A DNA stretch of 32,144 nt from positions 1 to 32,144 of the forward strand of contig JBEKFZ010000047.1 of the NCBI GenBank assembly GCA_050013075.1. The letters run 5' to 3'. The stretch's first letter is position 1. The number at the start of each line of letters is the position of its first letter. The notes below the pieces were generated by a model. It did no database searches, had not been told where the DNA came from, and saw nothing but the letters and a program-made list of their open reading frames with translations. This stretch comes from JBEKIK01 sp050013075 (GTDB taxonomy: Bacteria > Planctomycetota > Planctomycetia > Pirellulales > Thermoguttaceae). A program made the translations under genes and the position numbers. Positions 14,985 through 23,612 of this stretch are shown here, piece after piece.

Positions 14985-15137
14985 CTCTCGCAAAGTCGCA
15001 AAGACGCAAGGGAAATTAAATAATAATCACAAGTTACACGAGTAAATATTGATTCGACACATTTGAATTTTGGTTATCTCATGAAATAATGTGTTAAATA
15101 TTTATTTTAAAATAATTCTTTGCGTCTTTGCGAGAAA
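14985..15137. repeat. Right inverted-repeat pair flanking the GxxExxY gene
   Basis: CTCTCGCAAAGTCGCAAAGA (14985 onward, to 15012) and the inverted copy TTCTTTGCGTCTTTGCGAGA (15116-15137) are separated by about 100 bp of AT-rich DNA. Both are close to the left pair at 14432-14573, so each flank carries one outward and one inward copy. The rightmost copy ends about 20 bp before the GspK-like start codon. Confidence 0.8.
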
Positions 15138-15158
15138 TCGATTAAGAGGACGGCTTCA

Positions 15159-18100
15159 ATGAGTGATAGATATTCCAATACCCGCCGGGGCGTATTGCTG
15201 CTTTTGGTGTTGGCCATATTGGCGTTGTTCGGCCTGGTGGCCGTGGCGTTTGTGCTCATCTCGGGCCAGTCGCAGCGGAGCGCGAAGAACATGCAGCGCG
15301 TGGACCAGACGCTGGAGGATCCGCAAAAACTCCTGAGCGAAGCCATGATGCAGGTCGCCCGCGGCGCCAGCAATCCGGTCTCGGTCATCGGGCCGCATAG
15401 TCTGCTGGAAGACATGTACGGGAACACGTCTCGGGTCGGGGCAGTGGTCGCCAACACTTTATATCCTTATTTCGCCGTTGCCGGGGGACAATTGATTCAG
15501 ATCGGCGTTCCTTCGCCGATTCCCGATTCCATCAAAGGGTCTTTGCCGGCGTTAAAACTATCCGATAGTCCTCCAAGGGCGTCGGCTTCGTGTTCCGGCA
15601 CGGTGATAACCTTTCTTAACGGTCCGCGGACAATGGGTCATAGCACGCGTATTGTTGCATACATTCCCGCCGCCGGCTCGACGCCCGATTATTTTCAAAT
15701 CGTAGCCACCGATGCGATAACCTATGACAACATTGCCGCCGACTTGGCCGATTTGTATGATCCTATTACGAAAATACAGGAGCCGCTTTTCTATCTAATC
15801 AACGGCGCGCCGTTTAGCGGCACGGGTTTTGGCTATAATCCGGACACGGGCAAACTCGACCTATCTTATGACACATTGGCCGGCGGGTTATCGACCAGCG
15901 CCGCAGACAATCCCCCCACCGCCACTTCGACATTGCTCCCGGCAGCGTTGCTGCCGAACTTGCCGATGACGTTATATTATTCTTCGGCATGGGGACCAAT
16001 AACGAATCCTTTAAGCAATCCGCCGGGCGGGGCCAACGAAGATTACGACGCCGCCGATTATCAAAACATGCTGCTGGCCGCGCAAATTACCGACCCAACG
16101 ACCGGCAAAGTGACGGGCGTTTTGCCTTCGCTACACCGCCCGGCATTGGTGAATTATTGGATCAATAATAAACTTGGAGCATCAGGAACATGGTTGAGTC
16201 TTTGGACTCAATATCCCGATTTATGCCGTAAAATCATGATGCGGCCTATTGGCATCATGAATAATTTAACGGTCTCCAACAGCCCCGATCATTCCAATTT
16301 CACCGGCGGCAATTCAACTTTCGAACCGACATGGAATGGAGTAATATCTTCCAGCACCAGTTATCAATGGGACGTTGACAACGACGGCGACGGCGTGCCG
16401 GACAGCATTTGGGTCGATCTGGGCCTGCCCGTCCGGGCCACAAAAGACGGAAAACTGTACAAGCCGCTGTTTGCCATTCTCTGCGTGGACATGGACGGCC
16501 GATTGAACCTCAACGCCCACGGCAACCTGGCACAGGCCAACAATACATCGACTTATGGCATCACGACAACATTGCCCAGCAATATATTTTTTACAGATGG
16601 AATCGGCGGAGGAATTGGCACGGCCAGCAATCTTCTCTGGGCGCAAGGCTACAGTCCGGCGGATATAAATCTATATCCGTTGCTCGGCAGTAATTACTCA
16701 AATATGCTTATAGGCAACGGCGTTTACGAAGGACATTACGGATCGAGACAATTGCCCGGCACGGTGGCTAACGATCCTTTGACAGTAAATAAATGGTTTG
16801 AATACGGCGGCAATTACGCCGATCCGAGTTCCGCCGACAATGCGGGTTCATATGGATCGCCGCCCGACCTGCAAGGGGCGGGCTCGATAGGATTGGATCC
16901 GGCGGGGCGGCCAATCTACGCCAATTTCGGCGTCTGGAGCAGCGACCTTGTTAACTATGTCGCAAGCGGTTCAACTCTGGAGAATGTCCCTTATGCGCTG
17001 AATTTAGCGCCGAACATTACCAGAGGCTTGCCGACTGCCGTCAACAATCCGTTTAGCGTGAATGAATTGGAGCGGATATTGCGCCCGTTCGACCGCGACG
17101 CCGCGCAATTGCCGGCCAGATTGGCGGCACTGACGTCGCCAAGCGCCGCAGCGCCGTATGCCGATTCCACATTGATTACCAAACGTTCCGAAGCGACCAC
17201 GGAGAGTTGGGACGTCCCCGCGCCCGCGCCCGATACAGCCGCGCTTAGTTCAACAGAACGCGCATTATTGACGAACGGCCGGGCAACCAGTTTGAGCGAT
17301 TTGCTTAAAGCAAAGGGCGTTTCCGAGTCGAATTGGGGTAGTTATTTCCCGCCGGAAATGCTGGCCGGCTTGAAACTGAACCTTAATCGCCCATACGGCG
17401 ACGGCCGCGACGGCGATGGCAACAAAGTGGTGGATGAACCCGGCGAGGCGCTGAACAAATTGCTGCTTTACGCAACCTCCGGCTCGCAAGGCACTTTTTC
17501 AGAGACCTATTTCGATCCGACGCACACGGCAACCGATTCCTTGCAGGCCAGGCAACTTCAAGCCAGATATTTATATATTTTGGCCATGCTAGTGGTCGAC
17601 CGTTCGGCGCTGAAAACTCAACTCAACACAATTCTAAAGAAAACCGCGACGAATGACGACGTCGCACGGTATTTAGCCCAATGGGCCGTGAACGCGGTCG
17701 ATTTCCGCGACCGCGATTCAATAATGACGCCGTTTATCTACGATCCCGATCCGCTCAACGATTTCGGCACGAATCCGACTCCGCCCACCTGGCGGACGTC
17801 ACTCGGTTTGCCCACTGCCGCCGACATTACAAATAATCGGGTGGTTTGGGGCTGCAAGCGCCCGGAACTGTTGATTACCGAGACCTTGGCCTTTCACGAC
17901 CGGCGAACGCAAGACTTGGACTCTGATCCCACGCACAAGAAAACCACCGATACTCCTCCAGACGATGATTTCGATCAAAAATATAAACCGGAGGGCTCGT
18001 TGTTTATCGAACTTTACAATCCCTGGACCGATCAAGAGCCCCGGCCTTACGAACTATCCAACGCGATCAACGGCGGCGTGGATCTGACAAAAATAAATTC

Positions 18101-20201
18101 CAGCGGGTCGCCGGTTTGGCGGCTGGCGATTGTCACCGACAGTGCAACAATGGACAACGACCCGGACGATCCATCATCCGCCACGGTCACTTATGCGAGG
18201 ACGATTTACTTCGCCAATCCATCGTCGGGAGCCGTTCTTCCCAATGACAAGACAAATACAAATCCCACGACGAAAGCGGACGTGCAATTTTACCCAAACA
18301 GCGCATACGCAGCGAAAATCGCGCCTATCAAGCCCGGCCGTTACGCCGTTATCGGGCCGGGCAATAGCAGCAACACCACCGGCGGTAAAGCCACAACGTA
18401 TATCGGTTATCTCACGGGTTTGTATCAAGGCGACGCTTCCACTCGGCGCATTGAACTGACGCCAAACCTCGATCCGGACGCCGCGGGACAAGTTGCCGTC
18501 TATCCCGATGGCGCTTCAAACGCTACTCCGGCCGACAGCGGCAGTTCGAAAACCATCCAATCGCCCGTGGCCGTGGTCATCAATAGCCCCCGACGCCTCA
18601 GCATCTCCGAACCTTCTACAGATTATCCGAATGTGGATCCTACCGGCATAGCTTATGATGCGATAATTGGAAATGGATATACGACCCCCTACGATTCGCC
18701 TCAGGACAAAGCGATGCAACAGCCCGTCTGGGATAATTATTTGAAGTTTAACGGCACATTTCCCCGATATGCCGTGGTGCATCTGCAGCGACTGGCGAAT
18801 CCGCTGTTGCCGTATGACGCAACTATGAATCCATATCGCACGATAGATTCGATGTCGGTCAATCTGACGACATTTAATGGTATCACGACAGCTAAGCCGG
18901 CAAACGGGGATGAAGGCTTGGATGCTTCCATTACACTTGACCAAGGATTTTTCACGCGCGAGCGGGGCACAAAAAACGACACGTCCCATACAAACGATTT
19001 GTGGCTCCATGAATCGGATTCGACGGCGATAAGCGATATTCAAGGCAGCCGTTCCTTGTCCACCAGCAGCACGCATAATATGACTCAAAACCCCATCCAG
19101 TCCTTTGGGTATTTGAATGTCTGCTTCGGGACTCCCGTCAGCACGATTACGGGTTACGAGGGTTGTCCGGCGTCGCCGTTCCCTTGGCTGACGTGGAACA
19201 ACCGCCCCTATGTAAGCAACATGGAGCTAATGCTGGTTCCGGCCACCTCTTCGTATCAACTCCTGCGAAAATACGCTTTACCCGGCACTGGCACAAATCC
19301 TTACACAAATTATCTCGATTCAGCCTCTAATGCCGTCGATCCCTACGGGCATTTGCCGAACTTTTTCAACAGTGCGGAATTGAGCGGAACGGCCGCCGCC
19401 GTGGAATTGCATCGGCTACTGGACTATGTCGGCGTGCCGTCGCGGTTCGCGGGTACGGATATTCAAGGTAATCCATCGACCATGGCAAGCGATAATCAGC
19501 CGTTCTACCCGCCTTTCAACTTTATTCCAACTTATCGCGAACCGGGCAAGATAAATTTGAATACGATTTATAATAAAGATGTTCTGCAGGGATTATTGAA
19601 TGTTCCTGCCATGAGTACGAGTGCATGGCAATATTTTGTGGCCAGTCGAAGAGGCGATCCGTCAAATACTACCGACACCATCCTTGTCGACAATAGCGGC
19701 ATTCCCACGGAATTCGCCCGGCCGTTCCGTTCGGCTGGAAATGGTTCGCTTGTTCCCCCAGTAGCGCCGGTTTTGCCGTCCATATTGAATCCGCTATTGC
19801 CTAATCGAGAAATCAACGCCACCTTGCTCCGCGCCTATCCCGAAAGCACTAACGATCCTCTGTTTAAACACCAGTCCACCAACGCCGTGGACAATACGAC
19901 CCGCAATCCGTTTTTCCGCTATTCCGGATTGGAACGCCTGGCGAATTTGGCGACTACGCGGTCGAATGTGTATGCCGTGTGGATCACGGTGGGATATTTT
20001 GAAGTGACGCCTTGGAGCGCCGGAGTTGACGCCGTTCATCCCGACGGGTATCAACTTGGTCAGGAAATGGGCACTGACAGCGGGGAAATCGTGCGTCACC
20101 GGGCGTTTTTCATGATCGACCGCACTATTCCGGTTGGGTTTCAACGCGGACAGGATTTAAACGTGGAAAAGGCAATAATTTTGAAAAGATTCATTGAATA
20201 G
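15159..20201 (+). CDS. Giant GspK-like pseudopilin/secretion protein
   Basis: Protein of 1680 residues from an ATG preceded by AAGAGGA at about 8 nt. The frame is open a little further upstream, but there it only translates the TTTGCGTCTTTGCG repeat. The N-terminus RRGVLLLLVLAILALFGLVA (residues 9-28) resembles GspK: a prepilin-like Gly11 cleavage site and hydrophobic helix without Glu at +5. Signatures of calcium-binding or GspK-like domains are DVDNDGDGVPD (405-415), LNLNAHG near 449-455, DGRDGDGNKVVDE near 747-760 and EPGKINLNT (1461-1469). The NLN motif after a GspK-type fold fits tip pseudopilins. Ordinary GspK is about 330 residues, so this is about five times larger. It follows the three pseudopilin genes and probably caps or extends their filament at the cell surface. 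Confidence 0.8.
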   Translation: MSDRYSNTRRGVLLLLVLAILALFGLVAVAFVLISGQSQRSAKNMQRVDQTLEDPQKLLSEAMMQVARGASNPVSVIGPHSLLEDMYGNTSRVGAVVANTLYPYFAVAGGQLIQIGVPSPIPDSIKGSLPALKLSDSPPRASASCSGTVITFLNGPRTMGHSTRIVAYIPAAGSTPDYFQIVATDAITYDNIAADLADLYDPITKIQEPLFYLINGAPFSGTGFGYNPDTGKLDLSYDTLAGGLSTSAADNPPTATSTLLPAALLPNLPMTLYYSSAWGPITNPLSNPPGGANEDYDAADYQNMLLAAQITDPTTGKVTGVLPSLHRPALVNYWINNKLGASGTWLSLWTQYPDLCRKIMMRPIGIMNNLTVSNSPDHSNFTGGNSTFEPTWNGVISSSTSYQWDVDNDGDGVPDSIWVDLGLPVRATKDGKLYKPLFAILCVDMDGRLNLNAHGNLAQANNTSTYGITTTLPSNIFFTDGIGGGIGTASNLLWAQGYSPADINLYPLLGSNYSNMLIGNGVYEGHYGSRQLPGTVANDPLTVNKWFEYGGNYADPSSADNAGSYGSPPDLQGAGSIGLDPAGRPIYANFGVWSSDLVNYVASGSTLENVPYALNLAPNITRGLPTAVNNPFSVNELERILRPFDRDAAQLPARLAALTSPSAAAPYADSTLITKRSEATTESWDVPAPAPDTAALSSTERALLTNGRATSLSDLLKAKGVSESNWGSYFPPEMLAGLKLNLNRPYGDGRDGDGNKVVDEPGEALNKLLLYATSGSQGTFSETYFDPTHTATDSLQARQLQARYLYILAMLVVDRSALKTQLNTILKKTATNDDVARYLAQWAVNAVDFRDRDSIMTPFIYDPDPLNDFGTNPTPPTWRTSLGLPTAADITNNRVVWGCKRPELLITETLAFHDRRTQDLDSDPTHKKTTDTPPDDDFDQKYKPEGSLFIELYNPWTDQEPRPYELSNAINGGVDLTKINSSGSPVWRLAIVTDSATMDNDPDDPSSATVTYARTIYFANPSSGAVLPNDKTNTNPTTKADVQFYPNSAYAAKIAPIKPGRYAVIGPGNSSNTTGGKATTYIGYLTGLYQGDASTRRIELTPNLDPDAAGQVAVYPDGASNATPADSGSSKTIQSPVAVVINSPRRLSISEPSTDYPNVDPTGIAYDAIIGNGYTTPYDSPQDKAMQQPVWDNYLKFNGTFPRYAVVHLQRLANPLLPYDATMNPYRTIDSMSVNLTTFNGITTAKPANGDEGLDASITLDQGFFTRERGTKNDTSHTNDLWLHESDSTAISDIQGSRSLSTSSTHNMTQNPIQSFGYLNVCFGTPVSTITGYEGCPASPFPWLTWNNRPYVSNMELMLVPATSSYQLLRKYALPGTGTNPYTNYLDSASNAVDPYGHLPNFFNSAELSGTAAAVELHRLLDYVGVPSRFAGTDIQGNPSTMASDNQPFYPPFNFIPTYREPGKINLNTIYNKDVLQGLLNVPAMSTSAWQYFVASRRGDPSNTTDTILVDNSGIPTEFARPFRSAGNGSLVPPVAPVLPSILNPLLPNREINATLLRAYPESTNDPLFKHQSTNAVDNTTRNPFFRYSGLERLANLATTRSNVYAVWITVGYFEVTPWSAGVDAVHPDGYQLGQEMGTDSGEIVRHRAFFMIDRTIPVGFQRGQDLNVEKAIILKRFIE

Positions 20202-20571
20202 GGATTAGGGATTGGGGAAAAAAAAGTTTAGCCGCGACCCGAAGGGGAGCGCAATAGTTGATAGTAAAGTGCGTGCGACGCACCTATGTATATTATTGCT
20301 TGATTATCGGTGCGTTTCACGCACCCTACTTTTATGTCACGCAACGTCAAAAAAACCGCCCGGATGCCGGCGATGAAATTTCCGAAACTGCAAAAGCGGT
20401 TGCGGATGAGCGGCACTGGCAAAGCCAGTGGCACACGCGGCACTGGCAAAGCCAGTGGCACGCACGGCAGTGGCACGCGAGCGAAAATCGCGGCGGATAA
20501 AGGCCGGATGCGAAACCGCAAGCGGTTTTATTGAAGTTTTCAGTTATCAGTTTTCAGTTATTCCCGTAATC
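20202..20571. other. Repeat-filled intergenic region upstream of ubiD
   Basis: This 370-bp gap contains a GGGGATTGGGG-like end repeat, a GTGCGTGCGACGCACC-type hairpin (20268-20284) with a related GGTGCGTTTCACGCACC (20310-20326), two copies of CACTGGCAAAGCCAGTGG (20412-20465), the GAAACCGC palindrome (20512-20529) and TCAGTTATCAGTTTTCAG (20532-20562). Frames through it give low-complexity peptides such as RHWQSQWH and are not genes. Confidence 0.75.
20412..20477. repeat. Tandem CACTGGCAAAGCCAGTGG hairpins
   Basis: Two perfect copies of GGCACTGGCAAAGCCAGTGG and a half copy (GGCAGTGGCAC), spaced by ACGCG. The same family is present within the outer-membrane protein gene at 3032-3086 and, in remnant form, near 26981. 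Confidence 0.85.
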
Positions 20572-22419
20572 ATGGGCTACCGAACGCTGCGGCAATGCGT
20601 CGATGATTTAGCGGCCACGGGCCAATTGGCGATCGTCGAGGAGCCGATCGATCCGCAGTTGGAGGCGGCTGAGATTCAGCGGCGTGTGTTTCGCGCCGGC
20701 GGACCGGCGATTTATTTTGCGCGGGTTAAAGGCTGCCGATTCCCCATGCTCGGCAACCTGTTCGGCACGATGAAGCGGGTGCGATATATTTTTCGCGACG
20801 CGCTAGCGGGACTAAAACGGCTGGTGTCGCTGGAGGCCGATCCCGCGGATATTTTGCGTCATCCCAGGCTGTATTTACGATCGTCCTGGTTGGCGCTTTA
20901 CATGCGGCCGAAAAAAGTCCGCGCCGGAGCGGTACTCGCCAATGAGATTACGTTGGGACAGCTTCCGCACTTAAAATCGTGGCCTGGCGACGGCGGGGCA
21001 TACATCACGCTGCCGCAGGTTTACACCGAGGATCCGGAGGAGCCGGGATTCGCAAAATCGAATCTGGGCATGTACCGCGTGCAGATTTCGGGCGGCCAAT
21101 ACAAGCCGAATCTGGAGGCCGGATTGCATTACCAGTTGCAGCGGGGCATTGCCGTGCATCATGCGAAGGCCATTCGGCGCAAGGATGTATTTCGGGTGAA
21201 CGTTTTCGTGGGCGGGCCGCCGGCGATGACCGTTGCCGCGGTGATGCCGCTGCCCGAGGGCATGAGCGAGTTGGGATTCGCCGGTCTTTTGGGTCGGCGC
21301 CGGGTGGCGATGATCCGCCGGCCGAATAAGCTACCCATTGCCGCCGAGGCCGATTTCTGCATTACCGGTTATCTGGATCCCAAACGGCTCAAGTCCGAGG
21401 GGCCATTCGGCGATCACCTGGGCTATTACAGCCTGGCGCACGAGTTTCCGGTGCTGCGCGTGGAGCACGTGTATCATCGACGTGATGCGATCTGGCCGTT
21501 TACGGTGGTGGGCCGGCCGCCGCAGGAAGACACGATCTTCGGCGAGTTGATTCACGAGTTGGCCGGCGAGACGATTGCAAAGACGATTCCGGGCGTCAAG
21601 GCGGTTCATGCCGTGGACGCGGCGGGCGTGCATCCGCTGCTTTTGGCCCTGGGCAGCGAACGCTACGCGCCGTACGACGAACCGCGCAGGCCGCGGGAAT
21701 TGCTCACCCTGGCCAATGCCCTGTTGGGTCAGGGGCAATTGTCGCTGGCCAAGTATTTGTGGATCGTTGCCGGCGAGGACCGGCCGGACCTCGACGTGCG
21801 CAACGTCCCCGATTTCTTTCGCCACGTGCTGGAACGGGTGGATTGGCGGCGCGATCTGCACTTTCAGACTTGCACCACGATTGACACGCTGGATTACAGT
21901 TCCGGCCGGTTGCACGAAGGCTCGAAAGTGGTAATCGCCGCGGCCGGAGCGGCGAAACGGACCTTGCCCGTGGTGATCGACAGCCGGCTTGCGCTGCCTG
22001 AGGATTTGGGTTTTCGCAAGGCGCGGATATTTCTGCCGGGGATACTGGTGATCGAGGGTCCGCCCTACCGCGTCGAGGCCGACGGGCGCGATTCGGCGGT
22101 AGAGCGGTTTTGCGCGCGTTATACCCGGCATGAGGCGATTAACGCTTTTCCCTGGGTGGTGATTGTCGATCAAAGCGAATTTGCGGCGGCAAGCCTGGAA
22201 AATTTTCTTTGGGTAACGTTTACGCGGAGCAATCCGGCTACGGATATCTACGGGATCGAATCGTTCACGGTCGATAAGCATTGGGGCGCGCTGGGTTCGC
22301 TGGTTATCGACGCTCGGAGCAAGCCGCACCATGCCCCGCCGCTGGTAGAGGACCCGGCGGTGAGCAAGCGCGTGGACGCATTGGCCGCCCGGGGAGGGCC
22401 GTTGCATGGTATTATTTAG
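20572..22419 (+). CDS. UbiD-family (de)carboxylase
   Basis: Protein of 615 residues, longer than E. coli UbiD (about 500). UbiD enzymes use prenylated FMN to decarboxylate aromatic or alpha,beta-unsaturated acids, for example in ubiquinone or menaquinone synthesis. Visible family features are the N-terminal YRTLRQCVDDLAATGQL segment, NLFGTMKR, the central SNLGMYRVQISGG region, and the catalytic block SEGPFGDHLGYYS (Glu276 within the E-G-P-F-G-D run). The substrate cannot be told from sequence; a menaquinone-pathway role is plausible for a planctomycete but is inference. The ATG at 20572 is chosen because the upstream open frame only translates repeats. No UbiX is visible in the window. It has no evident link to the pilus genes on either side. 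Confidence 0.85.
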   Translation: MGYRTLRQCVDDLAATGQLAIVEEPIDPQLEAAEIQRRVFRAGGPAIYFARVKGCRFPMLGNLFGTMKRVRYIFRDALAGLKRLVSLEADPADILRHPRLYLRSSWLALYMRPKKVRAGAVLANEITLGQLPHLKSWPGDGGAYITLPQVYTEDPEEPGFAKSNLGMYRVQISGGQYKPNLEAGLHYQLQRGIAVHHAKAIRRKDVFRVNVFVGGPPAMTVAAVMPLPEGMSELGFAGLLGRRRVAMIRRPNKLPIAAEADFCITGYLDPKRLKSEGPFGDHLGYYSLAHEFPVLRVEHVYHRRDAIWPFTVVGRPPQEDTIFGELIHELAGETIAKTIPGVKAVHAVDAAGVHPLLLALGSERYAPYDEPRRPRELLTLANALLGQGQLSLAKYLWIVAGEDRPDLDVRNVPDFFRHVLERVDWRRDLHFQTCTTIDTLDYSSGRLHEGSKVVIAAAGAAKRTLPVVIDSRLALPEDLGFRKARIFLPGILVIEGPPYRVEADGRDSAVERFCARYTRHEAINAFPWVVIVDQSEFAAASLENFLWVTFTRSNPATDIYGIESFTVDKHWGALGSLVIDARSKPHHAPPLVEDPAVSKRVDALAARGGPLHGII

Positions 22420-22609
22420 GGATTGGGGATTGGAGAAGGATGAAGGATGAGGGATGAAGGATGAGGGTTAAATGATGAATGATGAATGAAACCGCTTGCG
22501 GTTTCGCGCTGCCCGCTGTGCATCGTCTACTGACCATCGTCCACCGCCTACTGTACACCGTCCACTGCCAATGATCCATTTTGTGCGCTAATTTGCCTTT
22601 AGTTTTAAC
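22420..22609. repeat. Repeat cluster between ubiD and the prepilin peptidase gene
   Basis: GGATGAA/GGATGAGG units (22434-22475), the GAAACCGCTTGCGGTTTC palindrome (22488-22505) joined to CGCTGCCCGCTG, then CATCGTCTACTGACCATCGT and CACCGTCCACTG units. Nearly the whole 190-bp spacer is composed of short repeats; no ORF. Confidence 0.8.
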
Positions 22610-23482
22610 ATGGAAAACATTCAATCCTACGACATTTTGATAATTGCATGGTTCTTTGTTCTGGGCGCAGTGATCGGCAGTTTTTTGAACGTGGTGGTAT
22701 TTCGGTTGCCGCAAGGAATGAGTTTGATCTTGCCGGGGTCGCACTGTCCGGCGTGCAATCATCGAATCCGCTGGTTCGATAATATCCCCATTGCCTCGTG
22801 GCTGGCGTTGGGCGGAAGATGCCGCGATTGCCGGGCGGCGATCTCCGCTCGATATCTCGTGGTGGAGGCGGTAACCGCCGGCATGTTCGCCCTGCTCGGG
22901 GCGGCGGAGTTCACCTTTAGGGGAATCAACCTGCCGGTGCGGGAAATTTACGAAACCGGGAATGCAGGCTTTCCCAGCCGAAATTATTCGGAACTGTACA
23001 CGATATTGCTCTATCATTTATTGCTTTTGTGCACGCTCCTGGCCGCGGCATGGATCGAGATCGACCGCCAAAAACCGCCGCGGCGCCTGTTTGTACCGGC
23101 CCTGGCGATTGGCGTGATCGCGCCGCTGGTTTGGCCTTATCTGCGGCCGATGCCTGCCTGGCTGGCGCTTCCCGATTGGACAAGCCGGGTGCTGGATTGC
23201 ACCGCGGGGTTGGCGGCGGGCGGATTGCTGGGTTATATAGCCTGGCGCATACAAGGAATAAAATCGCCCGGCGGCATAACCTGGGGACTGCTGTGCGTGG
23301 GAGTTTTTCTGGGCTGGCAGGCCGTCTGCGGCGTGGCATTTGTGATTTCGCTGCTGGCTTTGCTCGCCGCGGCACTTGGCAAACGCCGAAAACAGGCCGG
23401 GGCTTGGCCGTTTTCCCTATGGCTATATACTGTTACCTTGGGGTGGATATTGGCATGGTCGGTGATTGTCGATTTGATATGA
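22610..23482 (+). CDS. Prepilin peptidase-like protein (PilD/GspO family) with altered catalytic motif
   Basis: Polytopic protein of 290 residues. The N-terminal domain is typical of the peptidase: hydrophobic VLGAVIGSFLNVVVFRLPQG, then two CxxC pairs (Cys46/49 and Cys71/74) in HCPACNHRI and RCRDCRAA. Several membrane helices follow. PilD enzymes use two Asp residues. The first is visible as Asp152 in AAAWIEIDRQ. The second, normally in GxGDVKL just before GAFLGWQAV, is missing: the equivalent is SPGGITWGLLCVGVFLGWQAV-like sequence with Thr224 where Asp is expected. Neither alternative frame restores GDVK. The family would cleave and methylate the three pseudopilins encoded upstream. It may be inactive, use another Asp, or work with a second peptidase elsewhere. 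The ATG start has no visible Shine-Dalgarno. Confidence 0.85.
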   Translation: MENIQSYDILIIAWFFVLGAVIGSFLNVVVFRLPQGMSLILPGSHCPACNHRIRWFDNIPIASWLALGGRCRDCRAAISARYLVVEAVTAGMFALLGAAEFTFRGINLPVREIYETGNAGFPSRNYSELYTILLYHLLLLCTLLAAAWIEIDRQKPPRRLFVPALAIGVIAPLVWPYLRPMPAWLALPDWTSRVLDCTAGLAAGGLLGYIAWRIQGIKSPGGITWGLLCVGVFLGWQAVCGVAFVISLLALLAAALGKRRKQAGAWPFSLWLYTVTLGWILAWSVIVDLI

Positions 23483-23612
23483 TAGGAATTGGGGATAAAA
23501 AAAGGATGAAGGATGAAGGATGAATAAAAGGCTATAGGCTGGAGGCCGGAGGCCGGAGGAATGAAAACTGATTACTGAAAACTGATACCTGAAAACTGAT
23601 AACTGAAGAACC
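23483..23612. repeat. GGATGAA and AACTGATAACTGA repeats upstream of the LOG gene
   Basis: GGATGAA units (23502-23526), a GGCTGGAGGCCGGAGGCCGG stretch (23533-23558) and then about five AACTGATAACTGA-type units (23560-23607) that end 5 bp before the start codon. The spacer contains nothing else. Confidence 0.8.

Noticed and set aside
20258..20534. Small ORFs with RHWQSQWH repeats
   Set aside because: They translate the CACTGGCAAAGCCAGTGG hairpins and a GTGCGT palindrome; no gene-like features.
21331..22407. 358-codon antisense frame in ubiD
   Set aside because: Shadow of a well-supported UbiD coding sequence with no family resemblance.
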